Of a stretch of DNA of 64,000 bases, positions 9,876 through 20,428 are shown piece after piece. Position numbers and translations under genes: made by a program. The stretch lies in NCBI GenBank assembly GCA_008828725.1, contig MEHQ01001971.1:154489-218488 (forward strand), written 5' to 3'. Source of the DNA: Saccharina japonica. Lineage: Eukaryota > Sar > Phaeophyceae > Laminariales > Laminariaceae. The notes below the pieces were generated by a model. It was not told the origin of the DNA. It saw only the letters and a list, made by a program, of their open reading frames with translations, and did not search any database. Positions within the stretch are counted from its first letter, which is position 1. Each line of letters begins with the position of its first letter.

Positions 9876-10900
9876 CACCCTACCACTCTGGCCGGTAGTA
9901 TTAACAACTTTTAATATCCATACCAGAGTACAAACGGGGCTTATATTTCTGGCCAGAGTCCAAGCAGGGATTACATTCCCGGTAGAGGCCATACATATTA
10001 ATAGTGGTACCAGGTACGAGTATGTATCAGTATGCACTAAACATACATACCCTTGGAATGTTACTGTTTCTGCATAGCGTTTGTAGCAATAATAAGGTTG
10101 TTGTCGTTTGTTGTTGTTGCAGTTCATGGCGAGGAAACCCCAAGATTCGATTTACTATCACCGTGGTCTTCTCACGCGGGTGGGGGTAGCAGTGGGATCT
10201 GTTCCAGGTTGTGCACGAGTACGTAGCTCTTAGTTATAGGCTCCAAGTATCCTGACATGCTGACCCTTTTGGTACCGACAAGATTTGATTCAATATTAAT
10301 TGGATTTACCACCGCCACGCGTAGTGGGCAGTGGGAGTAACTTAGGTGATATATTCCGGATATCTCTTGAATATACGTTCCAAGTATATTAGTTCAGCCC
10401 TTACGTGGCAGTCAAACAGTTTGTGAGACGTTGGTTTCATCCAACGTCTACAGTCTTCGCACACAGGTAGTGTCAGCGCGAAGCTGAATTAAGCTTAAAC
10501 AGTATCACGGTAGGTAGTAGTTCGGGCACAACGTAAATGTAGCAAGCAGTTAGGTGGCAAGCAGTGAGCGGTCGATTGTACTGTACGTATATATCAGTTG
10601 TCTTCTTTCGGCCTTCGTTGACAGTGGAATACGTCTCGCCCGTCACATGCGTTGTGCTATATACTTGCTGTAGTAGTTTAAAAATGAATGCACTTATCAC
10701 ATATACCAGTATACCTGGGAGGGGGGGGGGAAGACGACACCTATGAGCACGGCTACTACTGATTGATGATGTTGTTGTTGTTGTTGTTGTTGTTCAGAAG
10801 GCTTATTGCCGAGGGTAACGCCTCCCACGACTTAAGCTGGAAAAAGTAAATGTCACCATAAAAACATAATATCAATCCTTACTACAGTAATAATGCTGCT
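9876..10900. other. No supported gene
   Basis: Unique AT-rich sequence with short frames only. It contains a (TTG)n tract near 10,770-10,795. Confidence 0.4.
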
Positions 10901-11165
10901 CGGTAGTGGTGATGGTGATGATGTCCAACGGATCTTCACGACTATGCCCGTTTCGGTATGCCCCGCACATCACCGGCTCTACCGTGCGCCACACGACCTC
11001 CCTTGGCACCGTGCCCGCGCCCCGGCCGCCCCACGCGTCAGCCCTCGGTGACCCCGCCGAAAGAGCGGGAGCCCACCCCGAACTCGGCGAGCGGGGGGCG
11101 GGGGGAAGGTGCCCTCCCGGGGTTGTTTCTTTGTTTCCCCGGAAACGCAGCGGATCGTAAAAAAG
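10900..11165. other. GC-rich island, possible isolated exon
   Basis: About 260 bp is much richer in G+C than its surroundings and open on both strands. The minus reading includes GTVPREVVWRTVEPVMCGAY, the plus reading is Pro/Ala/Gly-rich. No motif and no partner exon were identified, so strand and coding status are undecided. Confidence 0.25.
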
Positions 11166-11622
11166 TGGAAATCCCACGACACGCGGTTTTGAATGAACGC
11201 ATATTCTCTCTATCTGCTGCTGTCATCTAGTTTTCGTCAAGAGAAACAGGAAACAACGGAATAATAAGGAAACTTTTCCTACTATCATACTACGTAAACC
11301 ATGTGACTTTTTGAGCACAAATGATCAGGAGCGGTTTTTACACTCCTCTTGAAGGGAAACGAAAACAAAAGAGAAGCAAAAGAGAAGCAAAAGAGAAGCA
11401 CAGGACAGAAATAAATGACCCAGTAAGATGACGTAAAATACTTGCTGTGCTTGGAAAGAGGTGCGTGTTAATAGTAGACTCATTAATTCGCATATCATCA
11501 TCATCATCATCATTTTTGTGGTCGCAACACACCTGGGTCCTAAAAAGGCAGGGCTCTTCAAGGATCATGACCTCATAATACCCGCGGATCGCGCCAAGAA
11601 ACTTTTTGAAAACTCATGGGTC

Positions 11623-11682
11623 GGGCCGAGTCGGGTCGGGTCGGGTCGGGTCGGGTCGGGTCGGGTCGGGTCGGGTCGGGAG
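11623..11682. repeat. GGGTC microsatellite
   Basis: About eleven tandem GGGTC pentamers, flanked by degenerate copies with GAAACTTTTTGAAAACTC and its partial reverse. Confidence 0.85.
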
Positions 11683-11839
11683 GTTTTCAAACTCTCACGA
11701 GTCGGATAGATTCACCCTTCCCCGACCTACCCCGACCTGACCCGCGAAGTTTGACCTGTGACCCGTGAACAGCCCTGCAAAAAAAGTTGGAAAAACACAC
11801 CCACACACACAACAAACAGAACAGCCGGTGCATTGCAAA

Positions 11840-12080
11840 ACCCTGTACACATCGGACAGGTCATCAACAGACCACTGATCCCCACTTCACGATCTAGATA
11901 TTTCACGGCAGATGATCTGTATGATCTGTATGATCTAGCTCATGTTGCCGAGTGGAAGCCATACAATCTGCATGATCTACAGTAGTCCATGTTTCCTGGG
12001 TTGGACCTGTACTGTACAGATCCTGCACAACATATATCATATCGGCCGGTTAGGATCCAGATGATCTAGATGATCTACAG
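11840..12080. repeat. Dispersed GATC-rich repeat copy
   Basis: ACATCGGACAGGTCATC, CACGATCTAGATATTTCACG, GCTCATGTTGCCGAGTGG and CAGATCCTGCACAACA recur in the same order at 62,360-62,620. Confidence 0.6.
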
Positions 12081-12815
12081 AGTAATCTGTCCGAATGTGC
12101 AACGCTTCAACCGGTTATGTACCACAATCAACGTTTGTCGGCCACGAACAGCTCCACGCCACACCACACCACAGCCGCCCCCACCCTCCACCCCCCTCAA
12201 CTTACCTTGCAATCGGTTATTTATGCACCACAACATCTGTCAGCAATGAACAGATCCGCACCAGTCCCCCCCCCTCCCCCCTCCTGGCGCTTTGAGGATG
12301 TTCTGATGTTCTATCGATAACCCCCTCCAATGTTTGTCAAGCCACATACCTCGTAGAGACCCACATGGTATGTGCATTGTAACAGCATTAGAGACCCACA
12401 TGTCAATGCCAGCTTGTTAGTTTGTCTCCACAATAATGTTGGCGGTCAACAACTCATTATTAGAGACCCACGTACCAGCTTGTTATTATGTCCTCTTCAT
12501 CTTACGGTAATATTCTCAGCGAGATCAGCAACCAGCGATCGATAGGACCACCCCCACCCCGCCCCGTGGCATTTAGCGGGTGTTCTGTTAACCCCCCCTC
12601 CACGCTTGACAAGCCACACACCGGTTCGTGGTTTGAGCTGTCAACAACCCCTTTGAGGCTTCAGAGAGAAAACTTGCCCGAAAACAAAGGTCAAAAAGGC
12701 CTGCTTGTATTACTTACTTATGATACTTATGATACGTATGATACTTATGATAGAGAGAGTGTGTCCGAACGGCGATATGTATGATATGATAATGATGGAA
12801 GGAGCTGTAAGAGCT
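12081..12815. other. No supported gene; short repeats only
   Basis: Contains two related C-rich blocks near 12,170-12,310 and 12,545-12,610, repeated AGAGACCCAC motifs and a GATACTTAT microsatellite at 12,717-12,752. No coding evidence. Confidence 0.4.
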
Positions 12816-12817
12816 GT

Positions 12818-13330
12818 AAGACACACGCACGCACATCATAATGCTACTTGTCATGCTGCGAGTTCTTCCTAGACAGTTCTTACACAGTTCTCAGACAGAT
12901 CTTTGACAGTTCCTATTAATAGGCAGTTCTTAGACAGTTCCTATTGTAGACAACCCTACTCGTAGGCAGTTCCAAGACAGTTCCTAGACAGTTATTTGAC
13001 AGTTTCTAAACAGATCCTTGTAAGATACACGCGCATCGTGATGCTACTTGGAATGCTGCACGTTTTTCTTAGATAGTTCTTGGATTCCTAGACAGTTCCT
13101 AGACAGTTCCTAGACAGTTCCTGGACAGATCCTAGTATGACGCACGCGATTCATGGTTCTACGAGTAGTTGTAATGCTGCAAGATTTTCCTAGATAATTA
13201 TTGAGACAGATTCTAGACGATTCCTAGACAGATCCTAGGAAAACACGCGTGCATCATGGTGCTACTTGTAATGCTGCACGTTTTTCCTTGATATTTCTTA
13301 GACAGCTCCTAGACAGTTCGTATACAGTTC
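12818..13330. repeat. Higher-order repeat built of ~11-bp ACAGTTCCTAG units
   Basis: Four larger units, starting near 12,821, 13,026, 13,140 and 13,243, each begin with a CACGCGCATCATG-like block and ATGCTGCACG. Each then runs into tandem GACAGTTCCTA repeats. Confidence 0.8.
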
Positions 13331-13729
13331 AAAATATCGATACTCGTCGTTGCTTTTTGTCGCTAGAATTTAACAGGGCCCAGGGGTAGCGGCCAAAACT
13401 ACTCTTCTTAAGGTCAGGTGCGGGCATATCGAGTTTAATTACTAAGTCATACCAGGTATTTTCACGCGGCGTGCGCGTCGGAGATGTCCTTGCATGGTAA
13501 CTCGGGGTCATCCACTCCCTGAGCAGCCCATCACCTATCACTATCATAGGCATCACGTGCTACGCACGATACGACATGTAGGCGTTATATAATGAGGCTG
13601 TTTCGTGTGGCCGGTGCTGTACTGTAATCATGTCACTTCTTTTCGACAGTTTTTTCCCCGTTCCCCGTTGTAGTCGCCAAGGGAGTGTTAGTGTTCTCTC
13701 CAACGGCCAGATATCTGTCGCCAAAGATA

Positions 13730-13945
13730 TGTCACCAAAGATCTGCGATACGAGATCTGTCACCAAATATCTGCGATATAAGAGATCTGCGATAAGAGAT
13801 CTGCGATAAGAGATTTGCGATCAGAGATTGGCGATACGAGATCTGCGATAAGAGATCTGCGATCAGCGATCTGCGATCAGGGATTAGCGATCAGAGATCT
13901 GCGATAAGAGATCTGCGATCAGCGATCAGAGATTAGCGGACAACA
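13730..13945. repeat. Minisatellite GATCTGCGATAAGA
   Basis: About fifteen tandem units of 13-15 bp alternating GATAAGA and GATCAGC. Confidence 0.85.
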
Positions 13946-14895
13946 GATACTCCTGCCTTTGGAGTTTCACCCACACGGCACTATGCACTATATACATACT
14001 TGTATTAGGTGTCGGATCTCTCTCTCCTCCTGCCTTTCGAATAGCACCCACACACGTACATATGTCGGATCTCTCTCATTTTCTCTCTCTCTCCACCAAG
14101 CCGACAAACGCTTGCCAGCGAGATCTGCAATCTGGCGACTACCGGTGGTGCTCAAGAATCACCCACAAGTGCATAAGCCATATCTTGAGTATCACCCACA
14201 AGCACATACCTCTCCCCATCATCCTGGCGAATGCCTGTCTTCGCAAGAAAACCCTCTTCGCAAATTCCAAACACGCCTGCCACGACTTGGGAAACTTACG
14301 CACAGAGGAATGATTTACCCTGCAGTACACTGTAGATGGAACTTTTACCTATAGCATTGGTATAGATGGAAGGAAAAACCTTACCGGAGGAATTTCCCAA
14401 CAACACCAGCAACAGTGAAAAAAAAACAAATAAATACGTAGCATTATCCAATCACAGGGCGTAAAAACGTAAAAACCACCGGGGGGCAAATATGCCATTA
14501 ATAATGTGTACCGGTACGTAGGAGAGCGGTCCTTTTGGGCACGTCAGGGCCTCTGCTGCCCTTAATGTACTAGTTTTAGTGTAGGGCGATCAGTCAAGGG
14601 CGGTCAAACCGCGGTCTTCTGGCATCTTAACATACTAGTTTTAGTGCAGAGGCGGTCAGTCCAGTGTCAAAGGGTCTGCTAGCATATCTTGCTGCGGGGC
14701 TGGCTCCGTACCAGCACCACCTTCCCACCATGATGGCGTTCTTCGTGTTTCAACTCTTAGCGACATGCCCCTTGAAACATTATAAGACGTCTCTTACCGC
14801 ACGAGAGGGCAAGCCTGTCCGACTAAATAAAACACGCATGGAATTATGACGGTTCGCCGTTATTAGGTCATGGCCGTATGAAACTATGAGGACAC
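13946..14895. other. No supported gene
   Basis: Short frames only. There is a weak tandem duplication of a CACCCACA-containing block near 14,040-14,210 and a paired CATACTAGTTTTAGTG block near 14,565 and 14,635. Confidence 0.4.
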
Positions 14896-15006
14896 GACGT
14901 TGTGCCAGCCTTTATTGTCCGGCGCGGTCGACTGCTATTTCCGCAGCTGGCTTCGTCGCGATTGCTTTTTGCTCTCCCCTCCCTTGGGGCGCCGCCACCG
15001 CTTCCA
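14896..15006 (-). pseudogene. Decayed duplicate of the terminal cold-shock-gene exon (copy 3)
   Basis: Resembles 15,600-15,720, sharing CGACTGCTATTTCCGCAGC, CTTCGTCGCGATTGC and a serine/alanine-coding pattern on the minus strand. It lies downstream of the gene's stop codon and is followed by a small inverted-repeat element. Probably a by-product of local tandem duplication of the 3' coding end. Confidence 0.5.
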
Positions 15007-15033
15007 CCGCAATAAGGTACGTATGGCGGGCAC

Positions 15034-15217
15034 AGTAGTGGTCCCTCTATAGTGCCGGTATGCCCCAGTGAACAATACCGGCACTATAACGCCAACCGGC
15101 ACTATTCCAAACACTGCCACGTTGGTTAATCCCATCTGTGCCAAGCGATTTCACAGGCAGTATAGCGGGCAGGCGGCACTCCGCGTAGCCAACCGGCACA
15201 ATAGAGGGACCACTACT
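15034..15217. mobile_element. MITE-like element, about 184 bp
   Basis: Ends AGTAGTGGTCCCTCTATAGT and its reverse complement with one or two changes, continuing as GCCGGT. Interior copies of CCGGCACTAT add further pairing. It sits between two decayed exon duplicates. Confidence 0.75.
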
Positions 15218-15434
15218 CTTATGACGTTCGTGATTCAGGTGATGTGCTCACATCCCCTCATTTCCCTGAAATAATCTACTCACTGTACTCGTAGCCCGTT
15301 CTCATAAAACATCGCCTGAAAAAAAAAAAGAGTCCTGTTGAAAAGAAAATCAAGCATAAATAATGCGTGCACCGACCGCAGCAGCACCTATAGTAACGGT
15401 ATTGCAAGGGCCCGTGGTACGCTATGAGGGCATG

Positions 15435-15560
15435 CCGTTATGACAGTCCCGACTACCGCCCATCGCCCTCGACCGCTACTACTCCCGCAGCCTATTCCGT
15501 TGCTCTTGCTTTTTGCTCTTCCTCTCGTCTCGCGACTACTGCTATGGCAGCAAAGAGGCA
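15435..15560 (-). pseudogene. Decayed duplicate of the terminal cold-shock-gene exon (copy 2)
   Basis: Shares with 15,600-15,720 the blocks GAGGGCATG, CATCGCC, GCAGCCT and TTGCTCTTGCTTTTTGCTC. It lies just past the stop codon of the intact copy and is not in frame with it. Confidence 0.5.
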
Positions 15561-15604
15561 CGACGGAATGAAAATACCCGAGGGCATGACGTTTTTGTCA
15601 GTAT

Positions 15605-15898
15605 CTACTGTCCATCGCCGTCGGCTGCTACTTCCGCAGCCTGCTTCGTCGCGCTCGCTTTTTTCTCCTCCTCTCCTTGGGACACCGTCGCTTCTGCCGC
15701 AACACCATCGGAGCTTGTCGCGATACCCGCTGGGGTAGTGGTGGAAGAGGAGGAGCTTGGCGCGACGTCAACCTCATCGGACGCCTCTTCGTTCCCCTCT
15801 AGGATAGCGGAGGAGGAGGAGCTTGGCGCGTAGAAGGATGCGCTAGCACGATGTCCCGCCTTGAAGCCTGCACCATCCGGCCCTTGGGCAATACGCAC
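15605..15898 (-). CDS. Terminal exon of a multi-cold-shock-domain protein, SUZ-C-like motif
   Basis: Acceptor GAATCGTAG, then the frame VRIAQGPDGAGFKAGH. A basic stretch followed by GPDG-x-GF is the signature of SUZ-C motifs, which end animal CSDE1/UNR. After it come about 75 Ser/Ala/Glu-rich residues and a stop at 15,605. The exon joins the one ending at 16,570 in phase 0. The whole product is predicted to bind single-stranded RNA and regulate translation or mRNA stability in the cytoplasm, by analogy with CSDE1. Counting from the duplicated exon at 23,285 and running through to the gap edge, the 3' exons sum to 819 codons with no phase conflict. Orthology is inferred by architecture only. 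Confidence 0.75.
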   Translation of the reverse strand: MRIAQGPDGAGFKAGHRASASFYAPSSSSSAILEGNEEASDEVDVAPSSSSSTTTPAGIATSSDGVAAEATVSQGEEEKKASATKQAAEVAADGDGQ

Positions 15899-16159
15899 CT
15901 ACGATTCAGCAGAGCGAGACGCATGCCCGCGTGATGCATTAGCACGTGACACATCAATACCGTACTTCTTCGTACCAGGTATATGCTTGCAGGAAAAATA
16001 TGGAGGTTTCTTTGTTTTTTCATATTTGTGTCCCTTTCACCCCATCCCACCTCGCCTCACACTACGCCACACCACCTATACCTCAGAAACACAACAAAGG
16101 GAAATAAAAACGAAACAACCAAACCGAGTAGGAGTATTTGTGTTGGATATCGTATCCGA

Positions 16160-16535
16160 AGTTTAGACAGATCAAAATGTAAGCTATCGAAATTTCGGTA
16201 TCGTGTCGAATACGTTGAGCTCTTCACCCCCTGTCATCCCCGAACTCTTAATGCCGATCCTGAACGAGGGGTTTCTCCAACGTACCGAATATCGAAACCG
16301 CATCGATTTTATTTTATTTTATTTGTCGAACTCAATTCCGATATCGATATCGTATCGAATGCAATATTGTTTGACATCGGAACAGTCGACGTATTCTTCG
16401 ATTTATCGTATCGAACTCTAATATCGTTCGATATCGCATCGCCTTTGATTCTCCTTCGATATCGTATATATCGAACCCGAGTATTCTTCGATATCGTATC
16501 GGACTCCATTCGCATTCGATATCGCTTTTTTTAAT
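16160..16535. repeat. TCGATATCGTATCGAA degenerate repeat array
   Basis: Many palindromic TCGATATCGA-like units lie in the intron between exons 16,570-16,641 and 15,605-15,898. Confidence 0.7.
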
Positions 16536-16569
16536 AGAAGTAGTGTAGCATAGAAGCACATAAGCATAC

Positions 16570-16641
16570 CTGGGGTCCCTTCTGGGAGTCGCGAAGGTTG
16601 AGGTTTAGCCGCTGCCGAGTCCCAGCCAAGCTCTTCAGGTC
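16570..16641 (-). CDS. Cold-shock-domain protein, exon before the last
   Basis: A 72-bp phase 0-0 exon between acceptor GCTATCAG and donor CCCAG|GTATGC. It encodes DLKSLAGTRQRLNLNLRDSQ plus KGPQ, a basic linker leading into the SUZ-C-like motif. A second frame is also open but breaks phase with the last exon, so this one was chosen. Confidence 0.75.
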
Positions 16642-16984
16642 CTGATAGCATTGCGGTGTCAACGTATCATATGAGATCATGTGATATTAGTGTTGCGATA
16701 TGATATACTCTTAATAGTGTAGTGATATGATATACTACTACTAATAGTGTGGTGAAATGGTATTAGTTTGATGATAGTGATGATGTAAAATGTATTAGTG
16801 GTATATCAAGTATATGATACAATAGTGTGATGATGTGCTATAATACAATAGTGTGATCACATGACATATTGTGACTATAATACTGTAAAAAAATAATGTG
16901 ACTGTGACTGTACTTCCAAGTGATAAACATAGTATGATATTCATCCAAGCGGTAAACAGTTTTTTTCCGGGCACCCGCTCCCAC
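16642..16984. other. Intron with TGATATGATA-like repeats
   Basis: Repeated AGTGTGATGATATGATATAC-like units between about 16,680 and 16,870. No coding signal. Confidence 0.6.
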
Positions 16985-17131
16985 CTGCACCCTCACTGTC
17001 CCCACGGCACGTCGGCCACCCGACGGGTTTCCAGCGCTTGCTTTTTGCGGCTTTCCTCCGGGAGGCGAGGGGGGCAACAAAAAGTCGACCTCATCGCCGG
17101 TCCTGAGGGGTCCAGCCGCCCCTACCATCTC
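16985..17131 (-). CDS. Cold-shock-domain protein, exon with C-terminal half of the last cold-shock domain
   Basis: The acceptor is ACCCTACAG and the donor is GTGCAG|GTGGGA; the exon is 147 bp and in phase 0 at both ends. It reads EMVGAAGPLRTGDEVDFLL, then a Pro/Gly/Lys-rich loop and GRRAVGTVRVQ. This is the usual second half of a cold-shock barrel: GDEV-x-F strand, variable loop, then A-V-x-V strand. The first half sits in the exon ending at 17,525. Confidence 0.75.
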
Positions 17132-17134
17132 CTG

Positions 17135-17465
17135 TAGGGTCCATGAACGGTCAACGGTCAAATAGCAACGGTCAAGAGTCAACGCTCAACAAATCAAAGA
17201 AAGACCAACAGCCAACAGAGATCCATCAATATAAAACGGCCAATAGACAAATGACGGTCAACAGTCAAACAACAGCCAACAATTGAATAACGTTCAACAA
17301 AAAATATAGGGTCAACTCGTCAACTAACGGTCAACGGTCAAACAACAGTCGAAAGTCAACGGCCAACGGTCAACGAAAGGTTAACCGTCAACAGTCAACA
17401 GACGGCCAACAGTAAAAAAACGGGCACCAGTAAATTAACGGTCAACAGTCGACGAAAGGTCAATT
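17135..17465. repeat. Minisatellite of GGTCAAC / AACAGTCAAC units
   Basis: Thirty or so degenerate ACGGTCAACAGTCAAC units fill most of the intron between exons 17,525 and 17,131. Confidence 0.8.
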
Positions 17466-17524
17466 CCCGCCCTCTCGACGCCTCAAAAGTATTGAGGGAA
17501 CGAACCCGGGGTTCACTTGCTTGC

Positions 17525-17891
17525 CTTCAGTAAGAAAAAGACGCGCTCGCCACCCCCCGCCGTTGCAGCTGCACCGTCCGCCGCGGTTTCCTTTGCCGCC
17601 TCACCACCGTCCGCTGCCGGCAGTGTTAGTGCTGTGGGAGCAGCGTGAGTGCTGGCGCTAGCCTTGGCGATAGCATCGGTAGCGTTAGAGCTGTCTTTAG
17701 CGCTATCGTTAGCATCAGAGGCAGCGTCAGCATTGGTGCTACTGTCAGCGTTAGCCGTGGGGGCGGCGGTAGCGGCAGCAGTGGCAGTGGCACCTTCAGC
17801 GGCGGCTTTGTCGTCCTGGACTGGAGCCACTGGGGCCAATTCCACGTGCGCCATGCCGCTCTTGGTGTCCACCTCGAGCACCTTGCCCCGA
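17525..17891 (-). CDS. Cold-shock-domain protein, exon with first half of the last cold-shock domain and a long Ala-rich insert
   Basis: The acceptor is GTCGTTCCAG; the exon's first base completes the arginine codon begun at 18,398. It reads RGKVLEVDTKSGMAHVELAP, then about 75 residues dominated by Ala, Ser, Thr, Asp and Asn, then GERVFFLLK. VFFLLK stands where cold-shock domains carry the RNP2-like VFFH motif, so the Ala-rich stretch is a loop expansion inside one barrel. The only donor that keeps phase with the next exon is AAG|GCAAGC, a GC-AG intron. The GT option four bases on would shift the frame. Confidence 0.7.
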
Positions 17892-17934
17892 CTGGAACGA
17901 CAGCAACGCGGGGTGGGACAGGGTAATGTAAGGT

Positions 17935-18215
17935 TAAATAGGATAGGGTAGCGAAGCGTAGGGTAGGGTAGGATAGGTAAGGGCAGGGTAGGACAGGGAA
18001 GGGCAGCGTAGCGTAGGGTAGGATAGGGCAGGGTAGGACAGGGAAGGGTACGGCAGGGCAGGGCAGGGCAGGTAGGGCAGGGCAGGGTAGGGTAAGGTAG
18101 GGTAGGGTAGGGTAGGGTAGGGTAGGGTAGGGTAGGGTAGGGTAGGGTAGGGTAGGGTAGGGTAGGGCAGGGTAGGGTAGGGAGTAGAGTAGGGTTGCGT
18201 AGGGTTAGGGAGTAC
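17935..18215. repeat. GGGTA pentanucleotide array
   Basis: Long run of GGGTA with GGGCA variants, just beyond the acceptor of the exon ending at 17,891. Not the TTAGGG telomere unit. The long minus-strand frame of Tyr/Pro repeats here is spurious. Confidence 0.9.
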
Positions 18216-18274
18216 GGTAGAGCAGCGTAGAGGAATATAGGACTGGCGTGAACAAGATAATGTAGAAATTACAG

Positions 18275-18380
18275 TATTGCAGCAACACCAGCACCAGCAG
18301 CAACACCAGCAGCAGTGGCAACACCGGCAACAACAGCAACAACGCCACCACCACCACCACCACCACCACCACCCCTCTCC
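18275..18380. repeat. CAGCAACAC / CCACCA microsatellite
   Basis: Trinucleotide-rich tract near the donor end of the same intron. It would code Gln/His if read, but lies outside the supported exon. Confidence 0.7.
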
Positions 18381-18397
18381 CCAGCACGAAAGCTCAC

Positions 18398-18864
18398 CGG
18401 CAAGGCACACCACCCTTAGCAACAAGCGTCACCCTGCCCGTGCGCTGGTTCTGCTGTCGCTGCCCCTTCCTTGCCACGACCGAAAACTCTACCAAGTCTC
18501 CCCTTCCAAACGAAGCACAAGGCGAAGCCACCGCCGCCGCCGCCGCCCCCACCGACCCCGCAGCCACCGCCGTCGCCGCTGCTCCGTCAGAAACTGCGCC
18601 CCCTGGAGCCGCTGCCGCCTCTCCAGTCCCACTGCTTAAGGTATCACCACCAGGGGAAGCCGAAGGTTGCTGCTCCACGTCCGTCGCCAGAAACCTAAGG
18701 AGGCTGAATCTCACAGGGGCTTTCAGGGCGGCGCCCGCCCCACCGCGAGCACGCCTCTTGTTGGGGGAAATCCCGAGTATGTTGTTGGGGTTGAACCGGT
18801 CCAGCGGTGACGGAGATGGCGCTTGCTGCTGCTGCTGTCCAGAAGTGGGGATCGAGAGGGAGGG
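18398..18864 (-). CDS. Cold-shock-domain protein, exon cut by the assembly gap
   Basis: Open from the gap edge to a strong donor CG|GTGAGC in phase 2. The readable part has a Gln-rich and Ser/Pro stretch, NPNNILGISPNKRRARGG, an Ala/Gly-rich loop, and finally FGRGDLVEFSVVARKG with GRVTLVAKGG. The last two are the second half of a cold-shock barrel. The upstream limit is unknown because of the gap. An internal acceptor-like CTCCTTAG near 18,696 might be the true start. The frame joins the next exon perfectly. Confidence 0.65.
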
Positions 18865-19297
18865 NNNNNNNNNNNNNNNNNNNNNNNNNNNNNNNNNNNN
18901 NNNNNNNNNNNNNNNNNNNNNNNNNNNNNNNNNNNNNNNNNNNNNNNNNNNNNNNNNNNNNNNNNNNNNNNNNNNNNNNNNNNNNNNNNNNNNNNNNNNN
19001 NNNNNNNNNNNNNNNNNNNNNNNNNNNNNNNNNNNNNNNNNNNNNNNNNNNNNNNNNNNNNNNNNNNNNNNNNNNNNNNNNNNNNNNNNNNNNNNNNNNN
19101 NNNNNNNNNNNNNNNNNNNNNNNNNNNNNNNNNNNNNNNNNNNNNNNNNNNNNNNNNNNNNNNNNNNNNNNNNNNNNNNNNNNNNNNNNNNNNNNNNNNN
19201 NNNNNNNNNNNNNNNNNNNNNNNNNNNNNNNNNNNNNNNNNNNNNNNNNNNNNNNNNNNNNNNNNNNNNNNNNNNNNNNNNNNNNNNNNNNNNNNNN
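18865..19297. other. Assembly gap (433 N)
   Basis: Run of N inside the cold-shock gene, upstream (in gene sense) of the exon at 18,398. Part of that exon or another exon may be hidden. The right edge is a G-rich repeat also found at 19,577. Confidence 1.
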
Positions 19298-19655
19298 GGG
19301 GGGAGGGGGGTGACGATGGGGGGGGGGTGTACTCGTGTCATGCATGGCCGTAGACGTATGACTATAGACCCTCGCATCCTTACAATGCCGGGGATGGAGA
19401 ACGTCGGATTTTCACCGACCAGGCAGACATTGCTTGCACCAAGCGCGAAGCACCGTGAGGTGCTCGGCGAGTCGCACGAAGGGTGAGCTGCATCCTTCTA
19501 ATAACCGTTTGTGAGGCGGGCTTCGGTACTTTGCGTGTGCTTGCTTCCATACGGATGACAGCATCGAATTAATTGATGAAGGGGGGAGGGGGTGGGCATG
19601 GGTGGGGGTGTACTCATGCCATGCATGGCCGCATGGCCGAAGTCGTATGATCATT
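19298..19655. repeat. Direct repeat of a G-rich ~75-bp block at the gap edge
   Basis: GGGGGTGTACTCGTGTCATG with CATGGCCG at 19,323-19,352 recurs as GGGGGTGTACTCATGCCATG with CATGGCCG at 19,605-19,634. Both copies are preceded by poly-G and followed by GTCGTATGA/ACGTATGA-type sequence. This explains why assembly failed here. Confidence 0.75.
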
Positions 19656-20375
19656 CACGTAGAGGGTGAGGGGGCATGAGGGCGGAGTGCGGATGGGGGG
19701 GGTCGGTGGAATTGGAGGAGAGCGACGAGAGACGCATTCTACAGCGGAGTGTGCCATGATCAATACTTTTGAGTCTCCTCGCCCGCGGCGCTCTATACTA
19801 TCACTACTACTATCACTACTACCACTACTATTTCTATTAGTTACGAAGTATTAGTATATGATTACTATTATTTCTATTATTAATAGTGTTAATACTACAA
19901 GTACTATACTATTAGTAAGTCACCCCAAAACTGACTTCTCTATACCAAAAACAGACAGCACGCTCAACGCGACGAACAGCCCGAGGGGCTATATAAGTAA
20001 TATGATACATGGTACCATGCGGGTGAACACAAATGGGGTTCCAAATATAGTGAGTATTGGCTAGAGTAGTTCTTCAGTCCAGTTGAGGAGTGTATTATAT
20101 TAGTCAGAGATGTCTCATGATGATTAATGTTGATGAATACGATGGTGGTGATGGTGATGACAATGATGATGGATGTTGATGAATATTATGATGATAATGA
20201 TAATGGTGATGACGATGATGATGATGGTGTGACAATGACGAATGTTCTCACATGAACCCATTGCCTTCATCTGGTGACAAAACAGGCAAAACAAAAGAGT
20301 CCAGATGAAGGAAAGCAAGCGAAGCACATCGTGCGCACCGCACTACCAGTACGCAACGAGAAAACGGTAACAAAA
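19656..20375. other. Intron sequence with simple repeats
   Basis: ACTACTATC tracts at 19,798-19,830 and GATGATG tracts at 20,110-20,235. No exon seen. Confidence 0.6.
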
Positions 20376-20379
20376 AAAA

Positions 20380-20428
20380 GTTACCCTTTTCATGGCTCGA
20401 GGCGTATTGGGGAGGGGACGCGACTATA
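20380..20428 (-). pseudogene. Decayed duplicate of an exon end
   Basis: CATGGCTCGAGGCGTATTGG with GGAGGGGACGCGACT matches 20,515-20,550 (CATGGCTGGAGGCGTCTTTG with GGAGGGGAAGCGACT). It is a partial copy of the donor end of the exon at 20,511-20,660. Confidence 0.55.

Noticed and set aside
9576-10127. 183-codon minus-strand frame with repeated RVGT units
   Set aside because: It follows the ~46-bp tandem repeat exactly; no start context or homology.
10872-11177. GC-rich open frame as a definite exon
   Set aside because: Open on both strands, no motif, no phase-matched partner; kept only as a weak feature.
17934-18425. 163-codon minus-strand frame rich in Tyr-Pro-Thr-Leu
   Set aside because: It is the GGGTA array read through; the real exon uses another region and frame.
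18394-19486. Apparent 327-348-codon frames across the assembly gap
   Set aside because: Most residues are unresolved bases; only the part between the gap and 18,398 on the minus strand is supported.
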